The position numbers and the translations under genes were made by a program. This document shows, piece after piece, positions 53,003-61,863 of a DNA stretch of 64,000 nucleotides. The stretch comes from Bacteroidales bacterium UBA5833 (GTDB lineage Bacteria; Bacteroidota; Bacteroidia; Bacteroidales; Lentimicrobiaceae): contig DJGZ01000020.1 in NCBI GenBank assembly GCA_002433025.1, positions 35,189-99,188 of the forward strand, given 5' to 3'. How positions within the stretch are numbered: position 1 is the first letter of the stretch; every line of letters starts with the position of its first letter. Under the pieces are notes generated by a model, which did no database searches, was not told the origin of the DNA, and was given only the letters and a program-made list of their open reading frames with translations.

Positions 53003-53461
53003 TCAGACTCCCTTCCCAACCAGGTGCAACTCCAAATCGGTCATTATGCCTTCGAGGTTTTTCACTTTAGTACCTTCTACGGGGAAAGTCAGCTGTACGC
53101 CTTCTATTTTCCGGATGGTCTTGATCAGGGCAGCCTGGTGTTCAGGTTCGAAAGGGCCTTTGGTGAGCAGGAAATAATCCGCCTGACGGTAAGCGGGGAC
53201 CAGTTTGGCGGTGTGGTTGCTGTTACCGATCAGGTAAAAGTGGAGCCGGCGGTTGCATTCATAATACGCGAAGAGCGGAAATTCGGGCAGGGTCCCTTCT
53301 TTTTCCTGGTAAACGGGAAGATCGTCGAGCCTTGTAAGGGAAAGGGCAGCGGAGAGGTTAATGTGGTAGGCCAGCCGGTAATCCTTCAGCTGGCTGCTGA
53401 TACCTATAATCCCCAGATCAGGGTAGGACAGGGGTTCGCTGATCAGTTTCTTTCTGGCCAT
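53003..53461 (-). CDS. IPExxxVDY family protein
   Basis: From the ATG at 53461 (MARKKLISEPLSYPDLGIIG) the protein has 152 residues. A longer start at 53479 adds six residues and cannot be excluded. It matches the Bacteroidota IPExxxVDY family: an N-terminal LAYHINLSAALSLTRLDDLPVY segment (broken here after the first helix), then FPLFAYYECNRRLHFYLIGN and the name-giving motif, seen here in the variant form LVPAYRQADYFLLTKG. The C-terminal helix IKTIRKIEGVQLTFPVE follows. The protein is cytosolic with no known function. It is flanked on both sides by repeat-rich DNA and is apparently monocistronic. Confidence 0.8.
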   Translation of the reverse strand: MARKKLISEPLSYPDLGIIGISSQLKDYRLAYHINLSAALSLTRLDDLPVYQEKEGTLPEFPLFAYYECNRRLHFYLIGNSNHTAKLVPAYRQADYFLLTKGPFEPEHQAALIKTIRKIEGVQLTFPVEGTKVKNLEGIMTDLELHLVGKGV

Positions 53462-53926
53462 GGCTGTGGTTTCATGCAAAGATAATTATTCGCAAAGGTT
53501 ATTGTGCCTGCAGGCAAAAGTTTTCAGGATCTGAAAATAATGCATTATCGGTTCCGGGCGGCGTGTTTCGACGTGGTCTCAGACTACGCCGAACGAAGGC
53601 AGCTAAAGCTTTCAGGAATGAAAATTTTGGCTGGCGGTTTTAGCCGGTAAGCTTCGGGTTATCTGTAAATAGCACAATTCCTTTAAAGCCATACAAATAT
53701 GAACAATAGCCTATGGTACAGGTTTATATATAACTATCAGCATAAGTATATTCGTGTCAGCCTTCCGTTTTTTTGAATTGTGTTCTGTGTTTGAATGTGT
53801 GTAATGGTCCATTGCACGCGTTAACAAAAGTCCTGATAACTGACTATGCTACAGGGCCCTGAATGAATGAAAAATGCCTGCGTGTGTTGCAAACCAGGTT
53901 TTTCAATAACTATACATTACGATAAA
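53462..53926. other. Intergenic region before the two-kinase operon
   Basis: 465 bases containing one copy of the dispersed palindrome (53570-53590). No consensus promoter with correct spacing, and no ORF I would support. Confidence 0.5.
53570..53590. repeat. Dispersed palindromic repeat, copy 2
   Basis: GACGTGGTCTCAGACTACGC(C) matches the copies at 52624 and 61258. The preceding TTTC is also shared with copy 3. Confidence 0.7.
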
Positions 53927-56179
53927 ATGAAGTATTCGCTGAAAACCATTACAATTACTTTGCTGATGATTTTCAGCAGTAATCCGGCACAGTCGCAAAA
54001 TGCGAAACTTGACAGTCTTGACCGGCTTATCCGGAATGAAACCGATGAAAAACTACGAATTAATCATATGCTTGAAAAAGCTGACCTCCTGGCCATTATC
54101 AACCTTGACTCCGCCATCAGCTTTAATCTGAAAATTATAGATGCGTCGAAGCAGATAAACTTCGGACTTGGTCAGGAGGAGGCAATGCTTAAGCTGGTTC
54201 ATAATTATACCTATGCGGGGAATTCGGCGGCCGCGCTCCAACAGCTGTCTGGTTTAAGGCGTTATGTTGAACAAACCGGGGATTCGGGCAGTTTCGCCAA
54301 TTACTATTCTACGGCTGGTTTGTATTATGGCATGCAAAGCTTGTATGACTCCTCCATATACTTTTACGAAAAGGCCATTCCGCTGTATGAAAAGATCGGA
54401 AACCGGATGCGTACAAGCCAAAGTGCTTCAAATATAGCCATTGCCTATCAGCAGCAATCCAACTATCCCAGGGCTTTGTTTTATCAGCAGAAAGCGCTCA
54501 GAATTCAGGAGGAGGACGGGAATATTTCGAGTCAGGCTTACACTTTGGTGAACATGGCCAATACCTATCAGAATATGGGTGACAATCCGCGTGCTGAAAG
54601 TTATTTTCTTAAATCTATTGATCTGGCGAAGCAGCAGCAACTGACCAATGTTGAATTGTATGCTTATACCAACCTTTCGAGCATGTTCCTCGAAATTGAG
54701 CAATGGCAAAAGGCGTACGATAATGCTATGGAAGCTGTAAAACTTGGAAGAAGAATGGGCGACAAGGGCATTCAGGCGGCAAGTTTGTCAAAAGCGGCTT
54801 TGGCAAAAGCAAATCAGAGCGTATCCGGTGAAGCCCTGCAGTTATCAAAAAGCGCCATTGCGCTCGCCGATTCAGTTAATCAGCCCATGATTACCCAGCA
54901 GGCATATTCAAGCATGGGGTTTGTTTTGAAATCGCAACAAAAATGGAATGAGGCCATTCCTTACTATGAAAAGGCGATGGCTTCGCTGGCGGATGCTGAT
55001 CTTTTTATAGAGGAAAACGGAAGTCTTTACAGGGAGTTGTCAGCGTGCTACGAACAGATTGGTAACACGGCCAGGGCGCTTGAGTTGTACAAAAAATATA
55101 CGGTAATCTCCAACTCCATAAACAGCCGGGAAAATATCCGCAGGGCGACTGAGCTTACCATGAATTATGAATTTGAGAAAAAGGAACAAGCTGCCAGGGC
55201 GCTTCAGAATGCCAAAGATGAGCTTAACCGCACCCGGATGATCGGTCTGGCAAGCGGCCTGTTTCTTTCATTCATTATTATTATTGGTGCCTTAATTGGC
55301 TATCGGGGGAAACAAAGGGCCAATGCGCAGCTCAGGAAACAGAAAACCAAAATTGAAGATGCGTTGAAAAGGCTGAAGGATACACAGGCGCAATTGATTC
55401 AATCAGAGAAAATGGCTTCCCTTGGCGAACTGACGGCCGGCATTGCCCACGAAATTCAGAACCCGCTGAATTTTGTCAACAATTTCTCCGAGTTAAGTGA
55501 TGAATTGATTGCAGAGATCAGGAATGAATTGGCCCTGGGCAATTATGAAGGTGCAAGCGAACTGTTGAATGATGTTCAGGAAAACCTGAAAAAGATAACC
55601 CATCATGGTAAAAGAGCTGATGGCATAGTAAAGGGGATGCTTCAACACAGCCGGACCAGCACCGGAGATAAGCTGTCCACCGACATCAACAACCTTTCGG
55701 ATGAATACCTGCGATTGGCCTATCATGGGATGCGGGCAAGGGACAATAGTTTCAATGTTAATATAATAACCGAATACGACCCTGCTGTCGGGGAAGTGGA
55801 TGTTGTCCCCCAGGATATGGGAAGGGTAATGCTTAACCTGATCAATAACGCCCTGTATGCTGTTGCTGAGAAAACTAAAAAATCAAGGGATAACGGTGAA
55901 GAATACGAACCTAAGGTTTTCCTTGTTACAAAAAGGAAGGAGAACGCCGTTGAAATCAGGGTATCAGACAATGGCGACGGGATTCCGGACGCTATAAAAG
56001 ACAAGATTTTTCAGCCTTTCTTTACTACAAAGCCAACAGGGCAGGGTACCGGATTGGGGTTAAGCTTAAGTTATGATATTGTGACCAAAGGGCATGGAGG
56101 CGAACTGCTGATACACGGACTGAATGATGGAGGCGCTGAATTTATTGTGCGACTTCCGCTGGCTGTAAACCAAACCTGA
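53927..56179 (+). CDS. TPR-containing sensor histidine kinase
   Basis: The ATG at 53927 (MKYSLKTITITLLMIFSSNP) opens a signal sequence; 20 further N-terminal residues in the ORF are ignored. Length 750. About seven tetratricopeptide repeats fill residues 60-410 (MANTYQNMGDNPRAESYFLKS is representative in part). One transmembrane helix lies near 445-465 (IGLASGLFLSFIIIIGALIGY, 21 residues; core GLFLSFIIIIGALIG). A coiled coil leads to the kinase. The phosphorylated His508 is in IAHEIQNPLNF. The ATP-binding domain has NLINNALYAV, DNGDGIP and GTGLGLSLSYDIV. It is the first gene of the signalling operon, 11 bases before the second kinase. Confidence 0.9.
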   Translation: MKYSLKTITITLLMIFSSNPAQSQNAKLDSLDRLIRNETDEKLRINHMLEKADLLAIINLDSAISFNLKIIDASKQINFGLGQEEAMLKLVHNYTYAGNSAAALQQLSGLRRYVEQTGDSGSFANYYSTAGLYYGMQSLYDSSIYFYEKAIPLYEKIGNRMRTSQSASNIAIAYQQQSNYPRALFYQQKALRIQEEDGNISSQAYTLVNMANTYQNMGDNPRAESYFLKSIDLAKQQQLTNVELYAYTNLSSMFLEIEQWQKAYDNAMEAVKLGRRMGDKGIQAASLSKAALAKANQSVSGEALQLSKSAIALADSVNQPMITQQAYSSMGFVLKSQQKWNEAIPYYEKAMASLADADLFIEENGSLYRELSACYEQIGNTARALELYKKYTVISNSINSRENIRRATELTMNYEFEKKEQAARALQNAKDELNRTRMIGLASGLFLSFIIIIGALIGYRGKQRANAQLRKQKTKIEDALKRLKDTQAQLIQSEKMASLGELTAGIAHEIQNPLNFVNNFSELSDELIAEIRNELALGNYEGASELLNDVQENLKKITHHGKRADGIVKGMLQHSRTSTGDKLSTDINNLSDEYLRLAYHGMRARDNSFNVNIITEYDPAVGEVDVVPQDMGRVMLNLINNALYAVAEKTKKSRDNGEEYEPKVFLVTKRKENAVEIRVSDNGDGIPDAIKDKIFQPFFTTKPTGQGTGLGLSLSYDIVTKGHGGELLIHGLNDGGAEFIVRLPLAVNQT

Positions 56180-56190
56180 TAAAGCAGAAA

Positions 56191-59100
56191 TTGTATAACT
56201 TTCGAGTCACCGGCAAGCTGTTTCTGATCATTTTTCTGATCACGATACTTCCTTCCTGTAAACGTGAGGTGAAGAAAGCCGGACAGGATTCTTTCCGCCA
56301 GGGGAATTCTGCTGAAGTTCCTTTAATGGTTGAAGCCGGTAAGCCTGTGGTTTACAGTCTGGATTCGCAACCTGCGCCAGTAAAAATCCGCCTTTCATCC
56401 AGGCAGGCCCCGGAAGCCCGGCCGTTTGATTTTTTTATAAATATGCCCGATTTCAATACCGAGCATGGTTTGGCGATGAGCAGTATATTGTGCGGGTTTG
56501 AGGACTCCGCCGGAAACCTGTGGTTTGGCACCTCAGGCAACGGCCTGAGCAAATATGACGGTCAGACCTTTACCAACTTCACCTCTAACCATGGTTTGAT
56601 CCATAACCTTGTCAACTGTATTAATGAAGATAAATCCGGAAATATCTGGTTCGGAACTTATGGCGGCCTGAGCAAATACGACGGGATGGGATTTCAGAAT
56701 TTTACCATGGAGCACGGGCTCATCGACAATGATATCAACGGGATTCTTGCCGACAGGGATGGCAATCTCTGGTTTTCTTCAACAAAGGGCGCAACAAAGT
56801 TACTTAAACAGGATATTGATCATGCAGAAAGCAGGTTTATCAATTATGATGAAAAGGATGGTTTGCCGGGTAGCTTCGCCGGAGATTTATTTATAGACAG
56901 TAAGGGCAATCTCTGGCTTGCAACGGATTATGGTATAGCGCTTTACAATCCGGAGTCAGTGGCCGTGGGAGCAAAAGCCTTTGTTAATTACCCATTATTG
57001 AAAGGAGGTGTTAAAGTCTTCACCATTGCTGAAGATAAAAGCGGATTCCTCTGGATAGGCACCGATAGAGGGGTGGTGAGGGTTGAGCCGTCCGGCCTTG
57101 TTAAGGGAAACGAAGATTTTATTCATTATACAACCAGCGACGGATTGATAAACAATGAAATAAAAAGCAGTCAGGTTGATCGTCGGGGCAATGTTTGGTT
57201 TGGTACTAAAACCGGCCTCTCGGAGTACAGGAAGGAAGATTCCGTTTTTGTGAATTATACTGTGAAACAAGGGTTGGCCCATAACAAAGTCTACAGCATC
57301 ACCCGGGATCATGCAGGCCGCCTGTGGTTCGGCACTTTAGGCGGCGGGCTCAGCAGGTATGATGGCTCCAGTGTAACCGGTATAGGCGACAATGATGACT
57401 TCCTGCTGGAAGCCATCCTTGCGGTGAGCGAGGATGATGATGGAAATCTGTGGTTGTGCGCCGGCAATGGTGTCTTCAGTTATAATGTCAATAACCAGCG
57501 GGAAAAGCAAAAGTATTTTTTACGGTATAACTCCTCCCAGGGGTTCCCTGAAAATTATTCGTTTGCGATCATCAGGGATAAAACCGGAAGATTGTGGTTC
57601 AGTGCCGATCGCGGCCTGAGTAGTTTCGATGGTGAAACAATTGTTAATTATACTGCGGATCAGGGTTTGATTGACAATAATGTGGTTAGTCTGCAGGAAG
57701 ACAGCAAAGGCAGGATATGGACCGGAACCTATGAAAAAGGATTCAGTGTATTTGACGGCTCAACTTTCCGGAACTTTACTACAGAACAGGGATTGTTGCA
57801 CAATACCGTGTGGTACTTTTATGAAGATAAAAAGGGAAATATGTGGATGGCTACCCGCGGTGGCCTGAGCGTGTTCAATGGAAAAACTTTTATCAATTTT
57901 ACAAAAGCACAGGGGCTTAGAGATAATAAGCTTTCGTATGTTACTGAGGATAAGAATGGTAATATCCTGTTAGGCAGTTGGGGAGGCGGTGTTTCAATTA
58001 TCCGGAAAAACATGGCTGAACAACTGACTTCCGGAAATCCGGCTCAGATTGATGGAACTGTTTTCGAGCAATTTACAACCAGTGAAGGCTTGGCCAACGA
58101 TGTGGTTTATGGAATTATAGAAGATAAAGAAGGCAATATTTTTATAGGTACCAGCAATGGTTTTACCGTGTTGAAAGGAGGCATTGGCCCCCCGGGGGTA
58201 AATATTGCCGGAAACGGGATTGAATATTTCAACCAGAAAACCGGCTATTCCATCCGTGACATCAGCAATAATTTCTCTATGTTTCTAGACAGTAAAGGAA
58301 TTATATGGGCTGGTACGGGCGATAAACTTGTGCGGTTTGACTATTCCAGTGTGATCAGGAATACTGACCCGCCTAAAACCAGGATACAGAGTGTTAAGGT
58401 GAATCATGACTATTTTAGCTGGAATACATTGTTTTATGCCGGCATGGATGACTCCGTCAGAAACCGGGAAAACTATGCCGTGCCAGCTTTTCTGGCTGAT
58501 GAGCTCCGGGTTTTTGGCCGGTTGCTTACCGATGAAGAACGCGATACGCTGGTTGAAAAATATAGTGACATTGGTTTTGATGGGATTAGACCTTTTAGTG
58601 GAATACCTGAAAATCTGGTGTTACCCTTCAAATACAACAATATCAGTTTTGACTTTAACAGCCTGGAAACTGCCCGGCCTTTTATGGTTAAATATCAGTA
58701 CATGCTTGAAGGATATGATGAAAAATGGAATCCGGTAACCGACAAATCCACGGCAAGCTTTGGAAATATTCCGCCGGGTTCATATACCTTTAAGGTGAAG
58801 GCTTTGAGTCCTGAAGGTGAATGGAGCGGACCGGCATTTTATAAGTTCGAGATTCTTCCGCCGTTTTACCGTTCATGGTGGGCTTATTTGTTTTACTTTT
58901 TATTACTGGCGGCGGGAATTTTTGCCGTTGACCGGTTTCAGCGCAAGCGGCTGATTGCCCGGGAGCGACAGAGGGCTGTGAATCTGGAACTTATGCAGGC
59001 CAGGGAAATTGAAAAGGCTTATGATAAACTTAAATCCACGCAGGCACAACTTATTCACAGTGAAAAAATGGCTTCATTGGGCGAACTGGCGGCTGGTATA

Positions 59101-59811
59101 GCCCATGAAATACAAAATCCCCTCAATTTTGTCAATAATTTTTCTGAGGTCAGCAAAGAGCTGATCGGAGAAATTCAGGCTGAGCTTTCGAATGGCAATC
59201 AGGAGCAGGCCTTCGACATGCTGAAAGATGTACAGGCAAACCTCGATAAAATTAATCATCACGGTAAACGGGCTGATTCTATCATAAAGGGAATGCTTCA
59301 GCACAGCCGCAGCAGTGCCGGAACAAAGGAGCCCGCAAATCTTAATGCACTTGCCGATGAATATTTCCGGCTGGCTTATCATGGCTTAAGGGCGAAAGAC
59401 AAATCATTCAATGCTGCCATGGAAACGGAATTTGATCCTGAAATTGGCCTGATCAGTTTTATTCTGCAGGATATCGGCCGGGTAATTTTAAACCTGATTA
59501 CCAACGCCTTTTATGCTGTTAATGAAAAGAGAAAGCTGGATAAACCCGGTTACATGCCTGTTGTAAGGTTACGAACCAGAAAGATCTTGAACGGTGTGGA
59601 AGTGAACATAAGCGATAACGGCGATGGCATTCCTGACAATATTAAAGATAAGATTTTCCAGCCTTTCTTTACTACAAAGCCAACAGGGCAGGGTACCGGT
59701 CTGGGGCTCAGCATGAGTTTCGACATTGTCACCAAAGGCCATGGCGGAGAGCTTAAAGTAGAAACTGCTGAGGGCATAGGAACCACATTTACTATTTTTA
59801 TTCCAACATGA
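56191..59811 (+). CDS. Sensor histidine kinase with two-component propeller and Y_Y_Y domain
   Basis: 1206 residues from a TTG start at 56191, the only start that keeps the export signal (LFLIIFLITILPSC, a possible lipobox). Residues about 85-670 carry roughly fourteen propeller blades, each like SGNIWFGTYGGLSKYDGMGF. A Y_Y_Y domain follows at about 805-895 (YQYMLEGYDEKWNPV, PPGSYTFKVKALSPEGEWSG). The transmembrane helix is near 905-922. Kinase His972 is in IAHEIQNPLNF, and ATP-binding motifs are DNGDGIP and GTGLGLSMSFDIV. Unlike the related hybrid sensors of Bacteroides, it has no receiver and no AraC domain. It overlaps the following receiver gene by 4 bases. Confidence 0.9.
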   Translation: MYNFRVTGKLFLIIFLITILPSCKREVKKAGQDSFRQGNSAEVPLMVEAGKPVVYSLDSQPAPVKIRLSSRQAPEARPFDFFINMPDFNTEHGLAMSSILCGFEDSAGNLWFGTSGNGLSKYDGQTFTNFTSNHGLIHNLVNCINEDKSGNIWFGTYGGLSKYDGMGFQNFTMEHGLIDNDINGILADRDGNLWFSSTKGATKLLKQDIDHAESRFINYDEKDGLPGSFAGDLFIDSKGNLWLATDYGIALYNPESVAVGAKAFVNYPLLKGGVKVFTIAEDKSGFLWIGTDRGVVRVEPSGLVKGNEDFIHYTTSDGLINNEIKSSQVDRRGNVWFGTKTGLSEYRKEDSVFVNYTVKQGLAHNKVYSITRDHAGRLWFGTLGGGLSRYDGSSVTGIGDNDDFLLEAILAVSEDDDGNLWLCAGNGVFSYNVNNQREKQKYFLRYNSSQGFPENYSFAIIRDKTGRLWFSADRGLSSFDGETIVNYTADQGLIDNNVVSLQEDSKGRIWTGTYEKGFSVFDGSTFRNFTTEQGLLHNTVWYFYEDKKGNMWMATRGGLSVFNGKTFINFTKAQGLRDNKLSYVTEDKNGNILLGSWGGGVSIIRKNMAEQLTSGNPAQIDGTVFEQFTTSEGLANDVVYGIIEDKEGNIFIGTSNGFTVLKGGIGPPGVNIAGNGIEYFNQKTGYSIRDISNNFSMFLDSKGIIWAGTGDKLVRFDYSSVIRNTDPPKTRIQSVKVNHDYFSWNTLFYAGMDDSVRNRENYAVPAFLADELRVFGRLLTDEERDTLVEKYSDIGFDGIRPFSGIPENLVLPFKYNNISFDFNSLETARPFMVKYQYMLEGYDEKWNPVTDKSTASFGNIPPGSYTFKVKALSPEGEWSGPAFYKFEILPPFYRSWWAYLFYFLLLAAGIFAVDRFQRKRLIARERQRAVNLELMQAREIEKAYDKLKSTQAQLIHSEKMASLGELAAGIAHEIQNPLNFVNNFSEVSKELIGEIQAELSNGNQEQAFDMLKDVQANLDKINHHGKRADSIIKGMLQHSRSSAGTKEPANLNALADEYFRLAYHGLRAKDKSFNAAMETEFDPEIGLISFILQDIGRVILNLITNAFYAVNEKRKLDKPGYMPVVRLRTRKILNGVEVNISDNGDGIPDNIKDKIFQPFFTTKPTGQGTGLGLSMSFDIVTKGHGGELKVETAEGIGTTFTIFIPT

Positions 59812-60200
59812 ACAAAATGATTAAGATATTGGTCGTTGACGACGAAAAAGACATACAACCCTTGTTTGAACAGCGGTTCCGCAAGGAGATCAGATCAGGT
59901 GAAATACTGCTCGAGTTTGCCTTTTCGGGGGAGGAAGCCCTTATTTGCCTTGAAAAATACCTGCACGAAGCGGTGCTTATCCTATCCGATATCAACATGC
60001 CGGGCATGAGCGGGCTGGAGTTGCTCAGCCGCATCAAAGCCAGACACCACGACCCTCCGCCAATGGTGATGATGATTTCAGCCTACGGGGATCAGGAAAA
60101 TTACACAAAAGCCATGGAGCTGGGGGCCGATGACTTTATTTCGAAACCGGTGGATTTTGTAGCGCTTAAAGAGAAAATAAAAAAATGTTGTGATGGCTAA
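59808..60200 (+). CDS. Single-domain response regulator
   Basis: 130 residues, a receiver domain only. The acidic pocket is DDE at 11-13, the phosphoacceptor is Asp61 in LILSDINMPGMSG, and the conserved Lys is in FISKPVD. It starts with an ATGA overlap on the second kinase gene and overlaps the next gene by 8 bases, so the four proteins are translated as a coupled set. Stand-alone receivers act in phosphorelays or by binding other proteins. Here it could pass phosphate between the two kinases and the receiver-cyclase, or compete with it. Confidence 0.92.
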   Translation: MNKMIKILVVDDEKDIQPLFEQRFRKEIRSGEILLEFAFSGEEALICLEKYLHEAVLILSDINMPGMSGLELLSRIKARHHDPPPMVMMISAYGDQENYTKAMELGADDFISKPVDFVALKEKIKKCCDG

Positions 60201-61233
60201 GATATTGGTGGTTGACGATGAGCCGGATCTTGAGATACTGATAAGGCAGAGATTCCGTAAGAAAATCAGGGAAGGGGAGTACGATTTCGTGTTTGCCGGC
60301 AATGGCCGTCATGCGCTTGAGCAGCTGGAGCAGCACCCCGATGTGGAAATTGTGCTCAGCGACATCAACATGCCCGAAATGGATGGCCTTACCCTGCTGT
60401 CGAAGCTCAACGATCAGCACGTGCTGCTTAAGGCTGTGATTGTTTCAGCCTATGGCGATATGGAAAACATCCGTACGGCTATGAACCGTGGTGCATTCGA
60501 TTTTGTTACCAAACCGGTTGATTTTCATGATCTCGAACTTACCATCGAAAAAACCCTTTCGCATGTAAATCAAATCCGGCAAACGCTTAAAGCAGTTAAG
60601 GAAAATAACATCCTCAGAATGTATGTTGACGAAACTGTGCTGCATTTTATGAACAGCAGGGAATATGAATCAACCCTTATGGTAAGTGAAACACTTGAAG
60701 CCAGCATCGCCTTTATTGATATCTGTGGGTTTACTTCAATCAGCGAAAACGAAACACCCGATAACGTTGTGAAACTGCTCAACAGCTATTTTGATTTGAT
60801 GGTAAAAGAGATTATTAAACAGGAAGGATATATAGATAAGTTTATCGGCGATGCGATTATGGCTGTTTTTCGTGGCGATTATCACCTGGACCGGGCGATC
60901 GATGCCTGCCTGGCAGTCCGCAGTGAAATTGAAAGGCTGCCTGTTTTTTCAGAAAATGTCAGCTACAAACCAAATGTTTCAATCGGCATTAACAGTGGAG
61001 AAGTGATATCGGGCAATATCGGCTCTGCCAGTTTACGCCGGCTCGATTATACGGTAATCGGTGATGTGGTAAATACCGCGCAAAGACTGCAATCGGCAGC
61101 CAGACAAGGGCAGATCGTAATTTGCGATGAAGCGTATCAAAGAATAAAGCATTCTTTCAAATGCCTGCAAATCGGCGAAATCACACTTAAAAACAAGCAG
61201 AAGCCCGTAATGGTGTATGAGGTAATCAGCTAA
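60193..61233 (+). CDS. Response regulator with class III adenylate cyclase output
   Basis: Start at the ATG 60193 rather than the GTG 60190; 346 residues. The receiver (1-120) has DDE at 8-10 and phosphoacceptor Asp57 in LSDINMPEMDG. A linker helix and then a cyclase domain (about 168-346) follow. All expected catalytic residues are present: metal Asp176 (FIDICGFTS) and Asp220 (IGDAIMAVF), adenine-selecting Lys216 and Asp285 (RRLDYTVIG), and transition-state Asn294 and Arg298 (VVNTAQRL). The Lys/Asp pair indicates ATP rather than GTP, so the product should be cAMP. It is the last gene of the signalling operon and its only visible effector. Confidence 0.93.
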   Translation: MAKILVVDDEPDLEILIRQRFRKKIREGEYDFVFAGNGRHALEQLEQHPDVEIVLSDINMPEMDGLTLLSKLNDQHVLLKAVIVSAYGDMENIRTAMNRGAFDFVTKPVDFHDLELTIEKTLSHVNQIRQTLKAVKENNILRMYVDETVLHFMNSREYESTLMVSETLEASIAFIDICGFTSISENETPDNVVKLLNSYFDLMVKEIIKQEGYIDKFIGDAIMAVFRGDYHLDRAIDACLAVRSEIERLPVFSENVSYKPNVSIGINSGEVISGNIGSASLRRLDYTVIGDVVNTAQRLQSAARQGQIVICDEAYQRIKHSFKCLQIGEITLKNKQKPVMVYEVIS

Positions 61234-61257
61234 ATGCTTGTTATATCAAATGGTTTC

Positions 61258-61278
61258 GACGTAGTCACAGACTATGCC
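61258..61278. repeat. Dispersed palindromic repeat, copy 3
   Basis: GTAGTCACAGACTATGCC with the preceding TTTCGAC matches copy 2 at 53570, and more loosely copy 1 at 52624. Confidence 0.7.
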
Positions 61279-61299
61279 TGAAGGAGGGGCGAGGGACGC

Positions 61300-61400
61300 C
61301 CCTTCGACTTCCCTTCGGCTTCGCTCAGGGTGAACGCTCAGGGACCGGGAAGAAGGACGAGCGGTGGTGGTCGAGCGGAGCCGAGACCACCAATTGGGAG
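61300..61400. repeat. REP-like intergenic palindromes
   Basis: Two tracts: CCTTCGACTTCCC/TTCGGCTTCGCTCAGGG (about 61301-61331), which reads as HPERSRR in the reverse direction, and a stem GGTGGTC/GACCACC enclosing GAGCGGAGCCGA (about 61375-61400). A related palindrome lies at 52939-52979. Both resemble well-known repetitive intergenic sequences of Bacteroidota; that recognition is from memory. Confidence 0.6.
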
Positions 61401-61430
61401 GCGAGAAAGGGAGAGGAAGAGAGGGACAAG

Positions 61431-61504
61431 AATTCACCTGACAGGTTTTCTTCTAACCTGTTAGGTGTGTAAAAGACGTTTAAACCTTAATAAGCTAAAC
61501 TTCT
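61431..61504. repeat. Conserved hairpin element, copy 2
   Basis: CACCTGACAGGTT (61435-61447) and AACCTGTTAGGTG (61455-61467) form a 13-bp stem with one G-T pair and the same TTCTTCT loop as copy 1. The 3' arm (GACGTTTAAACCTTAATAAG, then CTAAACTTC) is conserved. Confidence 0.85.
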
Positions 61505-61514
61505 GAACGGAAAG

Positions 61515-61622
61515 ACAGGATTAACAGGATTTGCAAGGTTTCTCTTTTTTGACAGGATTTACAGGATTAACAGGATTTGCAGGATTCTCATTTTTGACAG
61601 GATTTACAGGATTAAATGGATT
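61515..61622. repeat. Nested 9-bp tandem array, third block
   Basis: About ten RCAGGATTW-type units in three blocks with T-rich spacers (TCTCTTTTTTG, TCATTTTTG). It follows the hairpin element directly, as the second array follows copy 1 more loosely. The downstream text CCGGGAAGATTT-GGATTTTGG is also shared with the region after the first array (52589). Confidence 0.88.
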
Positions 61623-61849
61623 CTGTTACCGGGAAGATTTTGGATTTTGGCCCGGATCGTTATCGGGATGTAAAATTCTTATATTTTCACATCATTAAAT
61701 TATTCATTCCCGGACGAAGGCGTGACCGGGAAAAAGTGGATTCCGGCTGCCATCATTAAGATAAAGGCATATGATTATTTGAGATGTTAACTGGCTTCCG
61801 GCACATCAAATACATTATTTATCAATGTGTATAAATTGTTAATAACTTG

Positions 61850-61860
61850 CCCCCCCCCCC
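61850..61860 (+). repeat. C11 homopolymer tract adjoining a promoter
   Basis: Eleven consecutive C residues. The tract ends 3 bases before the -33 element TTTG at 61864. Such tracts slip during replication and are classic phase-variation sites. Confidence 0.85.
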
Positions 61861-61863
61861 TCA

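Noticed and set aside
52922..53485. 187-codon ORF opposite the IPExxxVDY gene
   Set aside because: The minus-strand frame matches a known family; this frame does not and begins in a repetitive palindrome.
61246..61437. Minus-strand ORF with HPERSRREVEG
   Set aside because: This peptide is a well-known artefact of translating an intergenic REP-like repeat.
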